Of a DNA stretch of 64,000 bases, positions 34,542 through 43,647 are shown one piece after another. Source of the DNA: Mycobacterium terramassiliense (GTDB lineage Bacteria; Actinomycetota; Actinomycetes; Mycobacteriales; Mycobacteriaceae). The notes beneath the pieces are model-generated. The model saw nothing but the letters and a program-made list of their open reading frames with translations. It ran no database searches and was not told the DNA's origin. The stretch spans positions 107,312 through 171,311 of the forward strand of contig NZ_LT717698.1 in NCBI RefSeq assembly GCF_900157385.1, written 5' to 3'. The position numbers were made by a program, and so were the translations under genes. The stretch's first letter is position 1. The number at the start of each line of letters is the position of its first letter.

Positions 34542-36469
34542 CGCAGGGTAAAATCCGCTTCAACCGGGGCGCGATGGTCACGCCAGAAGTCGATCAGGCG
34601 ATACGGAAAGGCGGTCACGATCCGCCCTCCGCCCGAGCGGTAGTAGGTGTGGGCGGAGGGAGTGTGGCACCAAACGGTACCTGCCATGGTCGCGTCGATG
34701 TCGGCGACGTAACGCTCGTAGGCGTCCTGTGTCACCTCGATGGTGACCGCTTTGCGCAGCGCCATCAATTGCAGGCATTCCGTCACGTAGTGAACCATCA
34801 CTTCGACGCCGAAGTTGTGGCCCGCTCCGTGCCCCGGGCTGTAGTTGGGTGCCGAGGAAATGAACATGTTCGGGAAGCCGGGCACCATTCCGCCCCGGTA
34901 GGCCCGCGGAATTTCGCCCCACTCCTCGGTGAGCCGCCTACCGCCGCGGCCCCGGATATCAATGGTGGAAAGAAAATCCAGGTAGTAGCCGGTCGCGTAG
35001 ACGATGACGTCGAGGTCGATCTGCCGGCCGTCGGCCGTCACGATGCCGGCCTCGTTGACCCGGGCCGGCTCGCTGGCCTCAACGTCCACATGCTCGCGCG
35101 CCAGCGCCGCGTAATAGCCACCGGGATCGCGGATGATCCGCTTGCCGTAGGGGGCGAAGTCCGGCGTGACCTTTCGGGCGAGCTCGCTGCCGGCGCCGAA
35201 CACCCGATCGATGTAGCCCAGGCACAGCTGCAGCAGCACGTCGTTGGCCGGTGAGATGGACAGGTGCTTGGCCGCCCAGTCCGGATCGTGCAGAATCACC
35301 GGGTAATTGTTGTCCGCCGTTCCCCAATACGATTTGAGCCGAACCCAATTCGCGTAGTACGGCAGCCGGGTGCCCAGCCACCGCTGGTATTGCGGAACCT
35401 CGTCCGACGCCCGCCGTCGCGGCGCCACCCAGTGCGGCTGACGTTGGAACACCGTCAGATGCGCGACTTGGTCCACGCACGCGTCGACGATCTGCACCGC
35501 GGTGCAGCCGGCGCCGATGACGGCCACCCTTTTGCCCGTCAGATCGAGATCGGGATCCCACCGCGCGGCGTGGATCGAAACTCCCGAGAAGGCCGCGCGG
35601 CCAGGCAGATCCGGCCAGCGGGGGCGGTTGAGATAGCCGGCGGCCGGAATCACCACGTTGGCGTAGCTCACGTCGCGGGAGCCGTCGGGGCCCCCCGAAT
35701 GGATCTGCCACTGCTGCCGCTCTTCGTCCCACCACAGCGCCTCGGCCTCGGTGCCGAACCGGGTGCGCTTGCGCACGTCGTTTTTGTCGGCCACCGACAC
35801 CAGGTAGGCCTGGTACTCCGCACCCATCGGGTAGTAACTCGACCAATCGCCGTTGATGTCGCGGGACAGGGAGTAGTACGCCGACGGGGTGTCCACGCCG
35901 ATGCCGGGATACCTGGTGGTGTACCAGGTGCCGCCGACCTCGCCGTTGCGCTCGATGATCTCTTATTCGATGCCCGCGTCCGCGCACGCGAGGGCGGCGG
36001 TGATTCCGGCAATGCCGGCCCCGATGATGACAACCTTGAAGCCGGCGGGAAGCTTGGCGGTGCGCGGCAGCACCGGCCGCGACGGGTGGAATCCGCCCTG
36101 CTCGAGCAGCAACTCGAGATACTCGGGACCGACGGTTCCCCCGAGGGCGACGGGCGCGATGCGCGCGAACAGGTCGAGGTCGTCGACGGGTAACGCGCCG
36201 CTCGGACGGGGTGACCGCAGCGCGGCGACGACCGCCTCGACGAGCGCCGCGGCGGTCTCCGGATCGGTTACGCCGGCTTGCTCCGGTGGGTCCGGCACGT
36301 GGGAGATCTTCGGTGCGAACCGGTCGACCACCGCCGCGTCGCCGGTCAGTTGCGCCAGGACGGCAACCAGCACGCCGGGGTCCGCCTGGCGCAGGTTCGC
36401 CCGCAGTTCGTCAAGATCCAGATCCGCCCGTCCGGTGCTTTCGGTCGTGACGGACACGCCAGCGCTCAT
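34538..36469 (-). pseudogene. Baeyer-Villiger monooxygenase (HAPMO-like) interrupted by a TAA codon
   Basis: The frame of 644 codons, close to the 640 aa of 4-hydroxyacetophenone monooxygenase, is open except for a TAA at 35963-35965 (codon 169). The first part has the N-terminal helical extension and FAD motif VVIIGAGIAGITAALACADAGIE; immediately after the stop the same frame continues EIIERNGEVGGTWYTTRYPGIGVDTPS, where family members have Tyr at the stop position. Further on are the NADPH motif VAVIGAGCTAVQI and a weak BVMO fingerprint FSGVSIHAARWDP. A single base change (TAT or TAC to TAA) explains it, unless it is a sequencing error. Restart at the internal GTG near 35896 would lack FAD binding. 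Confidence 0.9.
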
Positions 36470-36558
36470 GCCAACGAGTATCGAATCCGTCCGCGCGGAT
36501 GTGCGGGTCCATGTCTACTCAGCGGGACGCCGACGGCCCGCGACCTCGTGCCGGCGCC

Positions 36559-36564
36559 TACCGT
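36559..36564 (+). promoter_or_regulatory. -10 element of the acyl-CoA synthetase gene
   Basis: TACCGT seven bases before the ATG at 36572; fits a leaderless mRNA. Located in the divergent gap with the interrupted BVMO gene. Confidence 0.45.
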
Positions 36565-36571
36565 GGCGGGC

Positions 36572-38179
36572 ATGCAGTCCGACCTGGATGCTGTCGTCGC
36601 GCGGGCGCGCAGCCATGGGCTCGGCGATACCCCCCGCCGGTCGGCCCGCCGGCACCCGGACAAGACCGCGGTCATCGACGGCGACGTGGTGCTGAGCTTC
36701 GCCGAGTTCGACAACCTGGTCGATCGCGCCGCGGCGGCATTACATGACAACGGCTTTGGGCCCGGTGACCGCATCGCGCTCCTGTCGCACAACTGCTGGC
36801 AGTATGCGGTGCTGGCGTTCGCCACTGCGCGCGCCGGGGTGGTGCTGGTACCCGTCAACTTCATGCTGACCCCCGACGAGATCTCCTACATTCTCGGCCA
36901 CAGCGGGGTCCGCGGATTCGTCGTCGAAGCCGAGTTGGCGCCGACGGCCGAAGAGGCGATGCGGCGCGGTGGCGTGGTGGAAGTTCGGGTTGCGCTGGCG
37001 CCCGCCGGGTGCGACGCACCCTCTGGTTGGGACGACTTCGCGCAGTGGCTTTCGACCGACACCCTGGCGCCCAGCCCGCGTATCGACGACGACCAGCTGG
37101 TGCGGCTGATGTACACCAGCGGAACCGAGTCGCACCCCAAGGCGGCCATGCACACCAGCCGCAGCCTGATGTGGCAGTACGTGAGCACCGTCGTCGCGGG
37201 CGAGATGGCCCACGGCGACGTCGAAATCCACTCGCTGCCGCTGTATCACTGCGCGCAATTGGACAACTTCCTGGCCACCGACATCTACCTGGGCGCCACC
37301 AGCATCATCCTGCCGCGGCCGGACCCGGATTCGGTGCTGCGCACGATCGAGCGGTACCGCGTCACCAACTACTTCGCTCCCCCGACGGTGTGGATCTCGC
37401 TGCTGCGCTCGCCGGTGTTCGATGCGGTCGACCTCTCCAGCCTGCGCAAGGGCTACTACGGCGCCTCGGCGATGCCGGTCGAGGTCTTGGCCGAAATGCG
37501 GCAACGGCTGCCGAATCTGAGGTTGTGGAACTTCTACGGCCAGACCGAGATGGCGCCGCTGGCCTCGGCACTGGGCCCCGATGATCAGGACGCACACGCC
37601 GGTTCGGCCGGACGCGCGGTCGCCAATGTGGAAACGGCAATCCTCGACGCCGACGACATCCCGGTTCAGACCGGTGTCGTCGGCGAAATCGCCCATCGGA
37701 GCCCGCATTTGATGCTGGGGTATCTGGACGACCCGGAACGCACCGCCGACGCTTTCCGCGGCGGCTGGTTCCACTCCGGCGATCTGGGTTTCTACGACGA
37801 GCACGGCCTGTTGCACGTCGTCGACCGCAAAAAGGACATGATCAAAACCGGTGGAGAGAACGTCGCCAGCCGGGAAGTCGAGGAAGTCCTCTACCGGCAC
37901 ACCGGCATCCACGAGGTCGCGGTGTTCGGCCTGCCACACCCGGTCTGGGTGGAGGCCGTGGCGGCCGCGATCGTGGCACGCGACGGCGTGACGTTGACGG
38001 AGCAAGACGTCGTCGCCCACTGTCGAGAGCACCTAGCCGGATTCAAGACACCCAAACGGGTCTTCTTCGTCGACTCGTTGCCGAAGAACCCCAGCGGCAA
38101 GCTGATCAAACGCCTGCTGCGTGAACGCTTCGGGACTGCTGGTCACCTGACAACGCACGACGGGGCCGGCCGTTCGTGA
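36572..38179 (+). CDS. Acyl-CoA synthetase (FadD family)
   Basis: 535 residues. AMP-binding motif YTSGTESHPKAAMHT, A5 motif NFYGQTEMAP, A7 GWFHSGDLGFYDEHGLLHVVDRKKDMIKTGGENV, and A10 PKNPSGKLIKR with the adenylation lysine. The first motif has ES where T/S-G-x-PK is usual, but the Gly/Pro/Lys frame is kept. It activates a carboxylic acid to an acyl-CoA, the expected step after ring opening. Divergent from the BVMO pseudogene. The 252-base gap after it holds no convincing gene, only a weak bulged hairpin. Confidence 0.9.
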   Translation: MQSDLDAVVARARSHGLGDTPRRSARRHPDKTAVIDGDVVLSFAEFDNLVDRAAAALHDNGFGPGDRIALLSHNCWQYAVLAFATARAGVVLVPVNFMLTPDEISYILGHSGVRGFVVEAELAPTAEEAMRRGGVVEVRVALAPAGCDAPSGWDDFAQWLSTDTLAPSPRIDDDQLVRLMYTSGTESHPKAAMHTSRSLMWQYVSTVVAGEMAHGDVEIHSLPLYHCAQLDNFLATDIYLGATSIILPRPDPDSVLRTIERYRVTNYFAPPTVWISLLRSPVFDAVDLSSLRKGYYGASAMPVEVLAEMRQRLPNLRLWNFYGQTEMAPLASALGPDDQDAHAGSAGRAVANVETAILDADDIPVQTGVVGEIAHRSPHLMLGYLDDPERTADAFRGGWFHSGDLGFYDEHGLLHVVDRKKDMIKTGGENVASREVEEVLYRHTGIHEVAVFGLPHPVWVEAVAAAIVARDGVTLTEQDVVAHCREHLAGFKTPKRVFFVDSLPKNPSGKLIKRLLRERFGTAGHLTTHDGAGRS

Positions 38180-38431
38180 AAACCGCCATCAGCGACCGCT
38201 GACCGGGCCGAGGCTGTTAACTCGGTCAGGAGACCGGGACGATGGGGATCTTTTTCATGGCGCCGGCCCGGGGGTCGGGCGCGGAAACTTCCGACCATAT
38301 TTCTCGCGCGATCACGTGTGCCTCGTCTACCCGGCTGCGCGAGTACACCCGGGCCGCGGGGTGTGGCGCTCATGTTCCACTGACCGGGCATCGGCCTGCC
38401 GCGCCGGCCACTCCCGGCGTTGACTTGCGCC

Positions 38432-38911
38432 ATGGCCACTGACATCACGCTGCCCGAATTGCAGGAGTTCATCGCCGGCTTCTGGTACGACTACGACGAG
38501 GCCCACTACGACGAGATGGCGGCCGCTTACGCCGAGGATGTGCACTACATAACCCGAAGCGATTCCGGTGCAAGCCCTTTCGAGGACTTGATGTCACCGG
38601 AGCTCAAGGATCGCGACGCGGTGATGGAATGGCTGTCCGAGCACCGCAAGCAGAGCCCGTATCCGCTGCGCCATCACGCCACCAACCTGCACCGCACCGG
38701 CACCGAGGGCGACGTCACCCGCGCGCGGTTCTACATCCTCGTCAACCAGATCGCCAACTTCGTGCCGTTCGCGGTGTCCAGTGGCGTCGTCAACGTCGGG
38801 GTCCGGCGCGGCGCCAACGGCCTCGAATTCACCGAGATGGACGTCGTCCTCGACGCCACCAACTCGATGCTGCTGTCGGAGCTGGCCGCCGGCAGTGCCG
38901 CGGGTTCGTGA
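38432..38911 (+). CDS. SnoaL-like protein, possible ring-hydroxylase/isomerase partner
   Basis: 159 residues. LPELQEFIAGFWYDYDEAHYDEMAAAYAEDVHYITRSDSG is an NTF2-fold opening with several acidic and aromatic residues, followed by PYPLRHHATNLHRTGTEGDVTRARFYILVNQ. The layout resembles SnoaL_4 or the small subunit of ring-hydroxylating dioxygenases; without the large subunit adjacent the former is preferred. GTGA overlap with the next SDR gene. Confidence 0.76.
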   Translation: MATDITLPELQEFIAGFWYDYDEAHYDEMAAAYAEDVHYITRSDSGASPFEDLMSPELKDRDAVMEWLSEHRKQSPYPLRHHATNLHRTGTEGDVTRARFYILVNQIANFVPFAVSSGVVNVGVRRGANGLEFTEMDVVLDATNSMLLSELAAGSAAGS

Positions 38912-39780
38912 GCGCCGGGGACGTATTTTCCGGCGGGGTCGCCGTCATCACCGGAGCCGGTTCCGGCCTCGGCGCCGGCCTGGCGCGGCACGCCGGCGTG
39001 CTGGGCATGACGGTGGTGCTGGCCGACGTCGACGGAGCGGCGACCGCATCGGTTGCCGACGAACTGCGCGCCGCGGGTGGATCGGCGGTCGACGTCGTCT
39101 GCGACGTGCGCGATCCCGACGCCGTGCACGAGCTGGCCGGGCGGGTCGACCGGGACGTCGGTCCGGTCCGCCTGCTGGTCAACAACGCCGGCGTCGAACA
39201 GTTCGGCTATCTGTGGGACACACCGGTGGCCAACTGGCAGCGCATCATCGACATCAACGTCAGCGGCGTCTTTTACGGCGTGCGGGCTTTCCTGCCGACG
39301 ATGATGTCCACCGAAGAGCCCGCGTGGGTATGGAACGTCGCGTCGGTCGGCGCGGTGGTGGCAATTCCGTTGCAGGCCCCCTACATCGTCAGCAAGCATG
39401 CCGTGCTGGCGTTGACGGAGTGCCTGTACCTGGAGGTCGAATCCACCGGGCACGGGCGTCACATTCACGTACAGGCCGTCCTTCCCGGGCCCGTTTCATC
39501 CAACATCTTCGAGTCGGCCGGCGGAATCGACGCCGACGGCTCGGGTGACGTGGCCGCGGCCGAGGCGCAACGCTCGGCCATGCTCGACGTCAAGGCCGCC
39601 GCCATGGACCCACGGGAAGCCGCCGCGGCGTTGTTCCGCCAGGCCGCCGACGGACGCTTCTACCTGCACACACACCCGGACGCGGTGGGCGCCGCGATGG
39701 CCGAGCGGGCCGATGCGCTTGCCGCACAACGCGTTCCCACGCTGCGCACCGAGAGCCGCTTCAATACTGCAAAGCCGTGA
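38908..39780 (+). CDS. Short-chain dehydrogenase/reductase
   Basis: 290 residues. TGAGSGLGAGLARHAGVLGMTVVLADVDG (NAD-type acid after beta-2), NNAGVEQFGYLWD, WNVASVGAVVAIP and YIVSKHAVLALTECLY with the catalytic Tyr-Lys. The C-terminal 60 residues (AAAMDPREAAAALFRQAADGRFYLHTHPD) match SDRs with a helical tail. Coupled to the NTF2-like gene and followed one base later by an HSL hydrolase. Confidence 0.88.
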   Translation: MSAGDVFSGGVAVITGAGSGLGAGLARHAGVLGMTVVLADVDGAATASVADELRAAGGSAVDVVCDVRDPDAVHELAGRVDRDVGPVRLLVNNAGVEQFGYLWDTPVANWQRIIDINVSGVFYGVRAFLPTMMSTEEPAWVWNVASVGAVVAIPLQAPYIVSKHAVLALTECLYLEVESTGHGRHIHVQAVLPGPVSSNIFESAGGIDADGSGDVAAAEAQRSAMLDVKAAAMDPREAAAALFRQAADGRFYLHTHPDAVGAAMAERADALAAQRVPTLRTESRFNTAKP

Positions 39781-39781
39781 G

Positions 39782-40726
39782 ATGGTGACGCCCGCACTGG
39801 ATCCCGACGCCGCGGCGCGCGTCGCGTCATTTGGCACCGTCGCGCCGATGCGGCAACGGGGGCTGGCCGCGGTGCGCGCCGGGCTGGAATCCGCCCCGCT
39901 GCCCGACGCGATGCCCGCGATGGCGGTCGTGACCGAAACCGCCATTCCCGGTCTCGCGGGCGATGTCCGGGCCCGGATCTATCGCCCCACCGCCGGTACC
40001 GGCGGTCCCGTGCTGGTCTACCTGCACGGTGGCGGACTCGTCATGGGCTCCAACCATTCGTTCGAACCTCTGGCGCGCGAGCTGGCCGCGGCGTCGGTGG
40101 CAACCGTTGTGGCCGTCGACTACCGCTTGGCCCCGGAATTCCGACCGCCGGCGCAGTTCGACGACGCCTACGCCGCGACGGCATGGGTCTCACGAAACGC
40201 CACCGAACTGGGCGTCGACGGGCAGCGGCTTGCCGTGGTCGGCGACAGCGCAGGCGGGTCGCTCGCGGCCGGGGTCGCGCTCGCCGCCCGGGACCGCGGC
40301 GGACCGGCGATCTGCGCGCAGGTGCTGCTGTATCCGGGTCTGGATCGCGACATGTCCGCCCCTTCCATTGCCGCGCTGGCGGATGCGCCGCTGCTCGCGC
40401 GGGACGACATCGACTACATGCACGCGCTCGTCGACGGCGATGCGGGTCCGCCCACCGATCCCTATCTGGTCCCGGCCTATGCGTCCGAGCTGTCCGGGCT
40501 ACCGCCCGCGATCGTGGTGACCGGCGGTTGCGATCCCATCCGGGACTGGGGCGAGCGGTACGCGGACCGGTTACGCGATGCCGGCGTGCAGACGATCACC
40601 GCCCGCTATCCGGGGATGTACCACGGTTTCTTGATGCGCTCTGATGCGACCGCGCGCGGCCGGCTGGCCATCGCCGAAGTGGGCGCGCTGCTGCGAGCCA
40701 AGTTCACCAACCCCCTTCGCTATTGA
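39782..40726 (+). CDS. HSL-family alpha/beta hydrolase
   Basis: 314 residues. YLHGGGLVMGSNHSF, VVGDSAGGSLAAGVALAARDRGGPAICAQVLLYPG, GGCDPIRDWGE and YPGMYHGFLMRSD supply the oxyanion loop, nucleophile, acid and His. Second HSL hydrolase in the island (compare 31272). Likely hydrolyses a lactone or ester intermediate, inferred from the BVMO context. Confidence 0.9.
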   Translation: MVTPALDPDAAARVASFGTVAPMRQRGLAAVRAGLESAPLPDAMPAMAVVTETAIPGLAGDVRARIYRPTAGTGGPVLVYLHGGGLVMGSNHSFEPLARELAAASVATVVAVDYRLAPEFRPPAQFDDAYAATAWVSRNATELGVDGQRLAVVGDSAGGSLAAGVALAARDRGGPAICAQVLLYPGLDRDMSAPSIAALADAPLLARDDIDYMHALVDGDAGPPTDPYLVPAYASELSGLPPAIVVTGGCDPIRDWGERYADRLRDAGVQTITARYPGMYHGFLMRSDATARGRLAIAEVGALLRAKFTNPLRY

Positions 40727-40811
40727 CGTCCCGATGACCGGGCAGCGATCACCCGCATCGCGCCGACGCTGCGCACAATCGGCCGATGCAGAACTGCAAA
40801 GGAGACAGCTG

Positions 40812-41888
40812 ATGCTCACCGACGAGCGGCGCATGGCGCTTTCCGACGTGTTGCGGCCGGCCGCACCGCCCCGGGAGATCGAGAACGTCTATACGGACGA
40901 CCAACGCGAGCGGCTGCTCGATGTGGTTCGCACCGAGGGTCCGTGGAAGCTGATCATCGCCCAGCACTTTGCGTCGGCCGACGAATTGATCGCCACCATG
41001 AGTGGCGCCTTCCCCGACGGCTTCACGCCGTCGCTGAACCTATTCCTCACCCCGACCTTCCGCGGCTATCTGGCCAACTACGGCGCCGTGCTCTACCCGC
41101 AACTGCACGACTGCTTCTACAACGAGCGGTTCGTTGAGTTGGCGAAGAACTACTGGAATGCCGAGTACGCCAAGCCGCAGATGATGCTGTTCAACATCAA
41201 CGGGCCGTGCGCCAATCGCGATCCGGGGCACCTCGATTCACCCAGCTTCCGCGGTGTGCGGTACGAGAACGCGCCAACGTGGCTGTGCAGCGTCATGGGC
41301 AAGTCAGGCCTGTTCGGCGATTACCTGATCAAGATGGCTCAAGTCATCACCTGGTTCTCTCTGGACACCGCCAGCGGGTTTACCTACTGGCCCGACGGGC
41401 CGCTGCGGCCACCCCAGCGCGTGCTGCCGCCGATCTACAACCGCGGGGTCGTGGTGCAGAACGAGATGATGGTGCACCGCGGTGAGGCGAATGGACCACT
41501 GGACCGGCAGATTCCGGCCGGTCTGGCCTTCGACACGGTGTTCGCCGGAGATGCGACCGACCGCGACCAGTGGCTGCTGAAGAACGGCGACGACGTGATC
41601 GCGCGCCACCACACCGACGAACTGAGGTTCCTGGTGCACTGGTCTGCCGAGGTGTTCGCGGACTATGACGAGCTGAAAAAGAACATGGAGGGCTCCGACG
41701 ACATGACCGTCGAGAAGGCGATCGACATCATGGTCGACGATCTCGAGGGCAAGGGCATCAAGCTCGACATCCCCGGCGAACCGCTGCACGATCCGGCGTT
41801 CATCAGCGCCCTGAACGCCGCCTACGACCTCGGGGGTCCGGCGGCCTACCCCGAGGAAGCCCCGCTGAGCGCCTTCCAGCCGGCATGA
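40812..41888 (+). CDS. Uncharacterised conserved-looking 358-aa protein
   Basis: ATG behind AAAGGAGA. No signal peptide or membrane helix. Notable His/acid clusters: RDPGHLDSPSFRG (about 135), EMMVHRGEANGPLDRQ (about 220) and ARHHTDELRFLVHWSAEVFADYDELKKNM (about 265). The HLD and later H resemble an HxD...H metal site of cupin-fold oxygenases, but the spacing is not a clear match. It overlaps the next SDR gene (ATGA) and lies in a catabolic operon, so an enzyme acting on the island substrate is likely. I do not recognise the family. Confidence 0.72.
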   Translation: MLTDERRMALSDVLRPAAPPREIENVYTDDQRERLLDVVRTEGPWKLIIAQHFASADELIATMSGAFPDGFTPSLNLFLTPTFRGYLANYGAVLYPQLHDCFYNERFVELAKNYWNAEYAKPQMMLFNINGPCANRDPGHLDSPSFRGVRYENAPTWLCSVMGKSGLFGDYLIKMAQVITWFSLDTASGFTYWPDGPLRPPQRVLPPIYNRGVVVQNEMMVHRGEANGPLDRQIPAGLAFDTVFAGDATDRDQWLLKNGDDVIARHHTDELRFLVHWSAEVFADYDELKKNMEGSDDMTVEKAIDIMVDDLEGKGIKLDIPGEPLHDPAFISALNAAYDLGGPAAYPEEAPLSAFQPA

Positions 41889-42688
41889 GCGAAAAGGCTT
41901 TGCTGATGGATCGTTTCGCGGACAGGCGTGCCATCGTGACCGGAGCGGGCTCCGGAATCGGACAGGCCACCGTCGCCCGATTGCTCGACGAGGGCGGCGC
42001 CGTCGTCGCCTACGACATCTCGGCCGATGGGCTGGCTCGCACGGCGGCCGCCGCCGACGGTGCCGGCACCGGCGAGCGCCTCACCACCGGCGTCCTCGAC
42101 ATCTCCGACGAGGACGCCGTCACCGCCGCCGTGGGTGCGGCCGTCGCCGAACTCGGCGGCCTCGAAGTGCTGGTCAACGCGGCCGCGGTCCAGCGCTGCG
42201 CCAACACGCACGAGCACACGCTGGCCGACTGGAACGCCACGCTGGCGGTCAACCTGACGGGCACCTTTCTGATGACGCGCCAAGCGCTTCCGGCGCTCCT
42301 GGACTCCGGCCGTGGGGTGGTGATCAACTTCACCTCCACCGCGGCGTCATTCGCCCACCCCTACATGGCGGCCTATGCGGCCAGCAAGGGCGGGGTCCTG
42401 TCGTTCACGCATTCCCTTGCGCTGGAGTACTCCAAGCAAGGGCTGCGAGCCGTCAACATTCAGCCGGGGGGAGTGGCCACGGCGCTGGCGCTGAGCACCC
42501 TGGAGAAGATGCCGGACGGATACGACCTGGGATTGTGGGCCAAGCAAACCCCGCTGCTGCACGGCAGGGAGAACGCAATCCTGGGCGACCCAAGTTCGGT
42601 TGCCTCGGTCATCGCGATGGTCGCCTCGGACGACGGCGCATTCATCACCGGCACCGAAATTCGGATCGACGGTGGTGCGCACGCCTGA
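41885..42688 (+). CDS. Short-chain dehydrogenase/reductase
   Basis: 267 residues. TGAGSGIGQATVARLLDEGGAVVAYDIS, NAAAVQRCANTHEHT, VINFTSTAASFAHPYMAAYAASKGGVLSF and the C-terminal TGTEIRIDGGAHA form a classical NAD-type SDR. Coupled by ATGA to the uncharacterised 358-aa gene, which probably makes or uses the alcohol it oxidises. Confidence 0.9.
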   Translation: MSEKALLMDRFADRRAIVTGAGSGIGQATVARLLDEGGAVVAYDISADGLARTAAAADGAGTGERLTTGVLDISDEDAVTAAVGAAVAELGGLEVLVNAAAVQRCANTHEHTLADWNATLAVNLTGTFLMTRQALPALLDSGRGVVINFTSTAASFAHPYMAAYAASKGGVLSFTHSLALEYSKQGLRAVNIQPGGVATALALSTLEKMPDGYDLGLWAKQTPLLHGRENAILGDPSSVASVIAMVASDDGAFITGTEIRIDGGAHA

Positions 42689-42759
42689 ACTTCGCTGTCA
42701 CGTCGCGAAGTCACCAAGTCGTGCGGGCCGCGCTCCAGGTGGAAAGCAGGAGGGTCTTG

Positions 42760-43326
42760 ATGGTCCCGGGGTTCGCCGCGCAGCGAGCAACACATGTGGA
42801 TGGTCCATGTCTGCGGTATCGACTTGACGTTCTTGCCGTCAGTGCAGCCGATGTCGTGCAATCGGCCGGGGGCTGGTTGTTTGACCGGGCCAGGGCGGGT
42901 TGGCCGGTATCCGTGCTCGCCGTCGGCGCCGGCGACGCCCAGCCGCTACGGATCCTCGGGTTGCGAACCGTCGACCTCGAGACGAAGCCGGTATCGGAGT
43001 TTCTCTCGACAGAAGACGGCACGGGCCGCACTCTGGCTGTCAGCGCCGAGCTGTTCGCAACGGACGTCGCTGTCCGAGAGCAGGTGTTCACGGCCTTGGA
43101 CCGCCGTCTGACCGAGGTGGCGTTATGGGGTCCAGGGTGGCCCCCTGCGGTCAATCGTGCGATGACCAACGTCCAGCACGTCTTGAGCGCGGCGGCGCGG
43201 GTGTTCAAGGGCTACGCCCCGGCAGCGGCCGGGACTCCTTGTGACCCGGTCGAACCCACCGAGACGCTGCTGTGCGACCTTGCAACCTCTCTACCGGTCG
43301 ACTCGCGCCCGATCGGGCTTGGATAG
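42760..43326 (+). CDS. Hypothetical protein, mycobacterial type
   Basis: 188 residues from an ATG behind AGGAGGG. The segment RYRLDVLAVSAADVVQSAGGWLFDRARAGWPVSVLAVGAGDAQPLRILGLRTVDLE resembles a family seen by me only as hypothetical in mycobacteria. No transmembrane helix or catalytic motif is visible. Follows the SDR operon after 71 bases and is convergent with the zinc-ribbon-like gene. Confidence 0.65.
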   Translation: MVPGFAAQRATHVDGPCLRYRLDVLAVSAADVVQSAGGWLFDRARAGWPVSVLAVGAGDAQPLRILGLRTVDLETKPVSEFLSTEDGTGRTLAVSAELFATDVAVREQVFTALDRRLTEVALWGPGWPPAVNRAMTNVQHVLSAAARVFKGYAPAAAGTPCDPVEPTETLLCDLATSLPVDSRPIGLG

Positions 43327-43353
43327 CGCAACTTTTGCGAGGCTTGCGGCCGA

Positions 43354-43647
43354 TTACGTTGCTGCTCGCGCCATTTCGTCGACAATGGCCAAGTCGCCGT
43401 GCCTCACCGCATCGAGAATCGACTCGCTCAACGCCGCGCACGCAAGGAATACTCCCCCGCCCTGACCTGACATCTTCTGCGCCTCGGCGCGCTCGGGGCA
43501 CCGGGCCGTGGCGTCGGCGTTCCATTGCACGCTGGTCTGATTCCAGCTGCTCTTGCGGGCCAGCACTTGCGCACCGCAGGTCCGGCACGCCACCGCCGCC
43601 ATCGGCATCTCGTCGAGCCGGTTATCTTGCCTCGACGACGGGGACAT
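43354..43647 (-). CDS. Small cysteine-pair protein linked to KshA-like oxygenase
   Basis: 97 residues. AVACRTCGAQVL has a CxxC pair, with further cysteines in TARCPERAEA and FLACAALSESI; this suggests a zinc-ribbon or Fe-S protein. Small genes of this kind accompany KshA-type oxygenases (Rv3527 lies next to kshA, recalled). Its ATG shares an A with the stop of the KshA-like gene (TGATG), so it is translationally coupled. May help assemble or deliver electrons to the oxygenase, inferred. Confidence 0.72.
   Translation of the reverse strand: MSPSSRQDNRLDEMPMAAVACRTCGAQVLARKSSWNQTSVQWNADATARCPERAEAQKMSGQGGGVFLACAALSESILDAVRHGDLAIVDEMARAAT

Noticed and set aside
35963..35965. Programmed readthrough or selenocysteine at the BVMO stop
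   Set aside because: The codon is TAA, not TGA, and no family member is known to need recoding here.
38200..38260. Bulged hairpin and T-rich run after the acyl-CoA synthetase
   Set aside because: The T-run lies about 25 bases from the stem, so not an intrinsic terminator.
38242..38442. Small plus-strand ORF of 66 codons
   Set aside because: No ribosome-binding site and arginine/alanine-rich shadow composition; overlaps the next gene.
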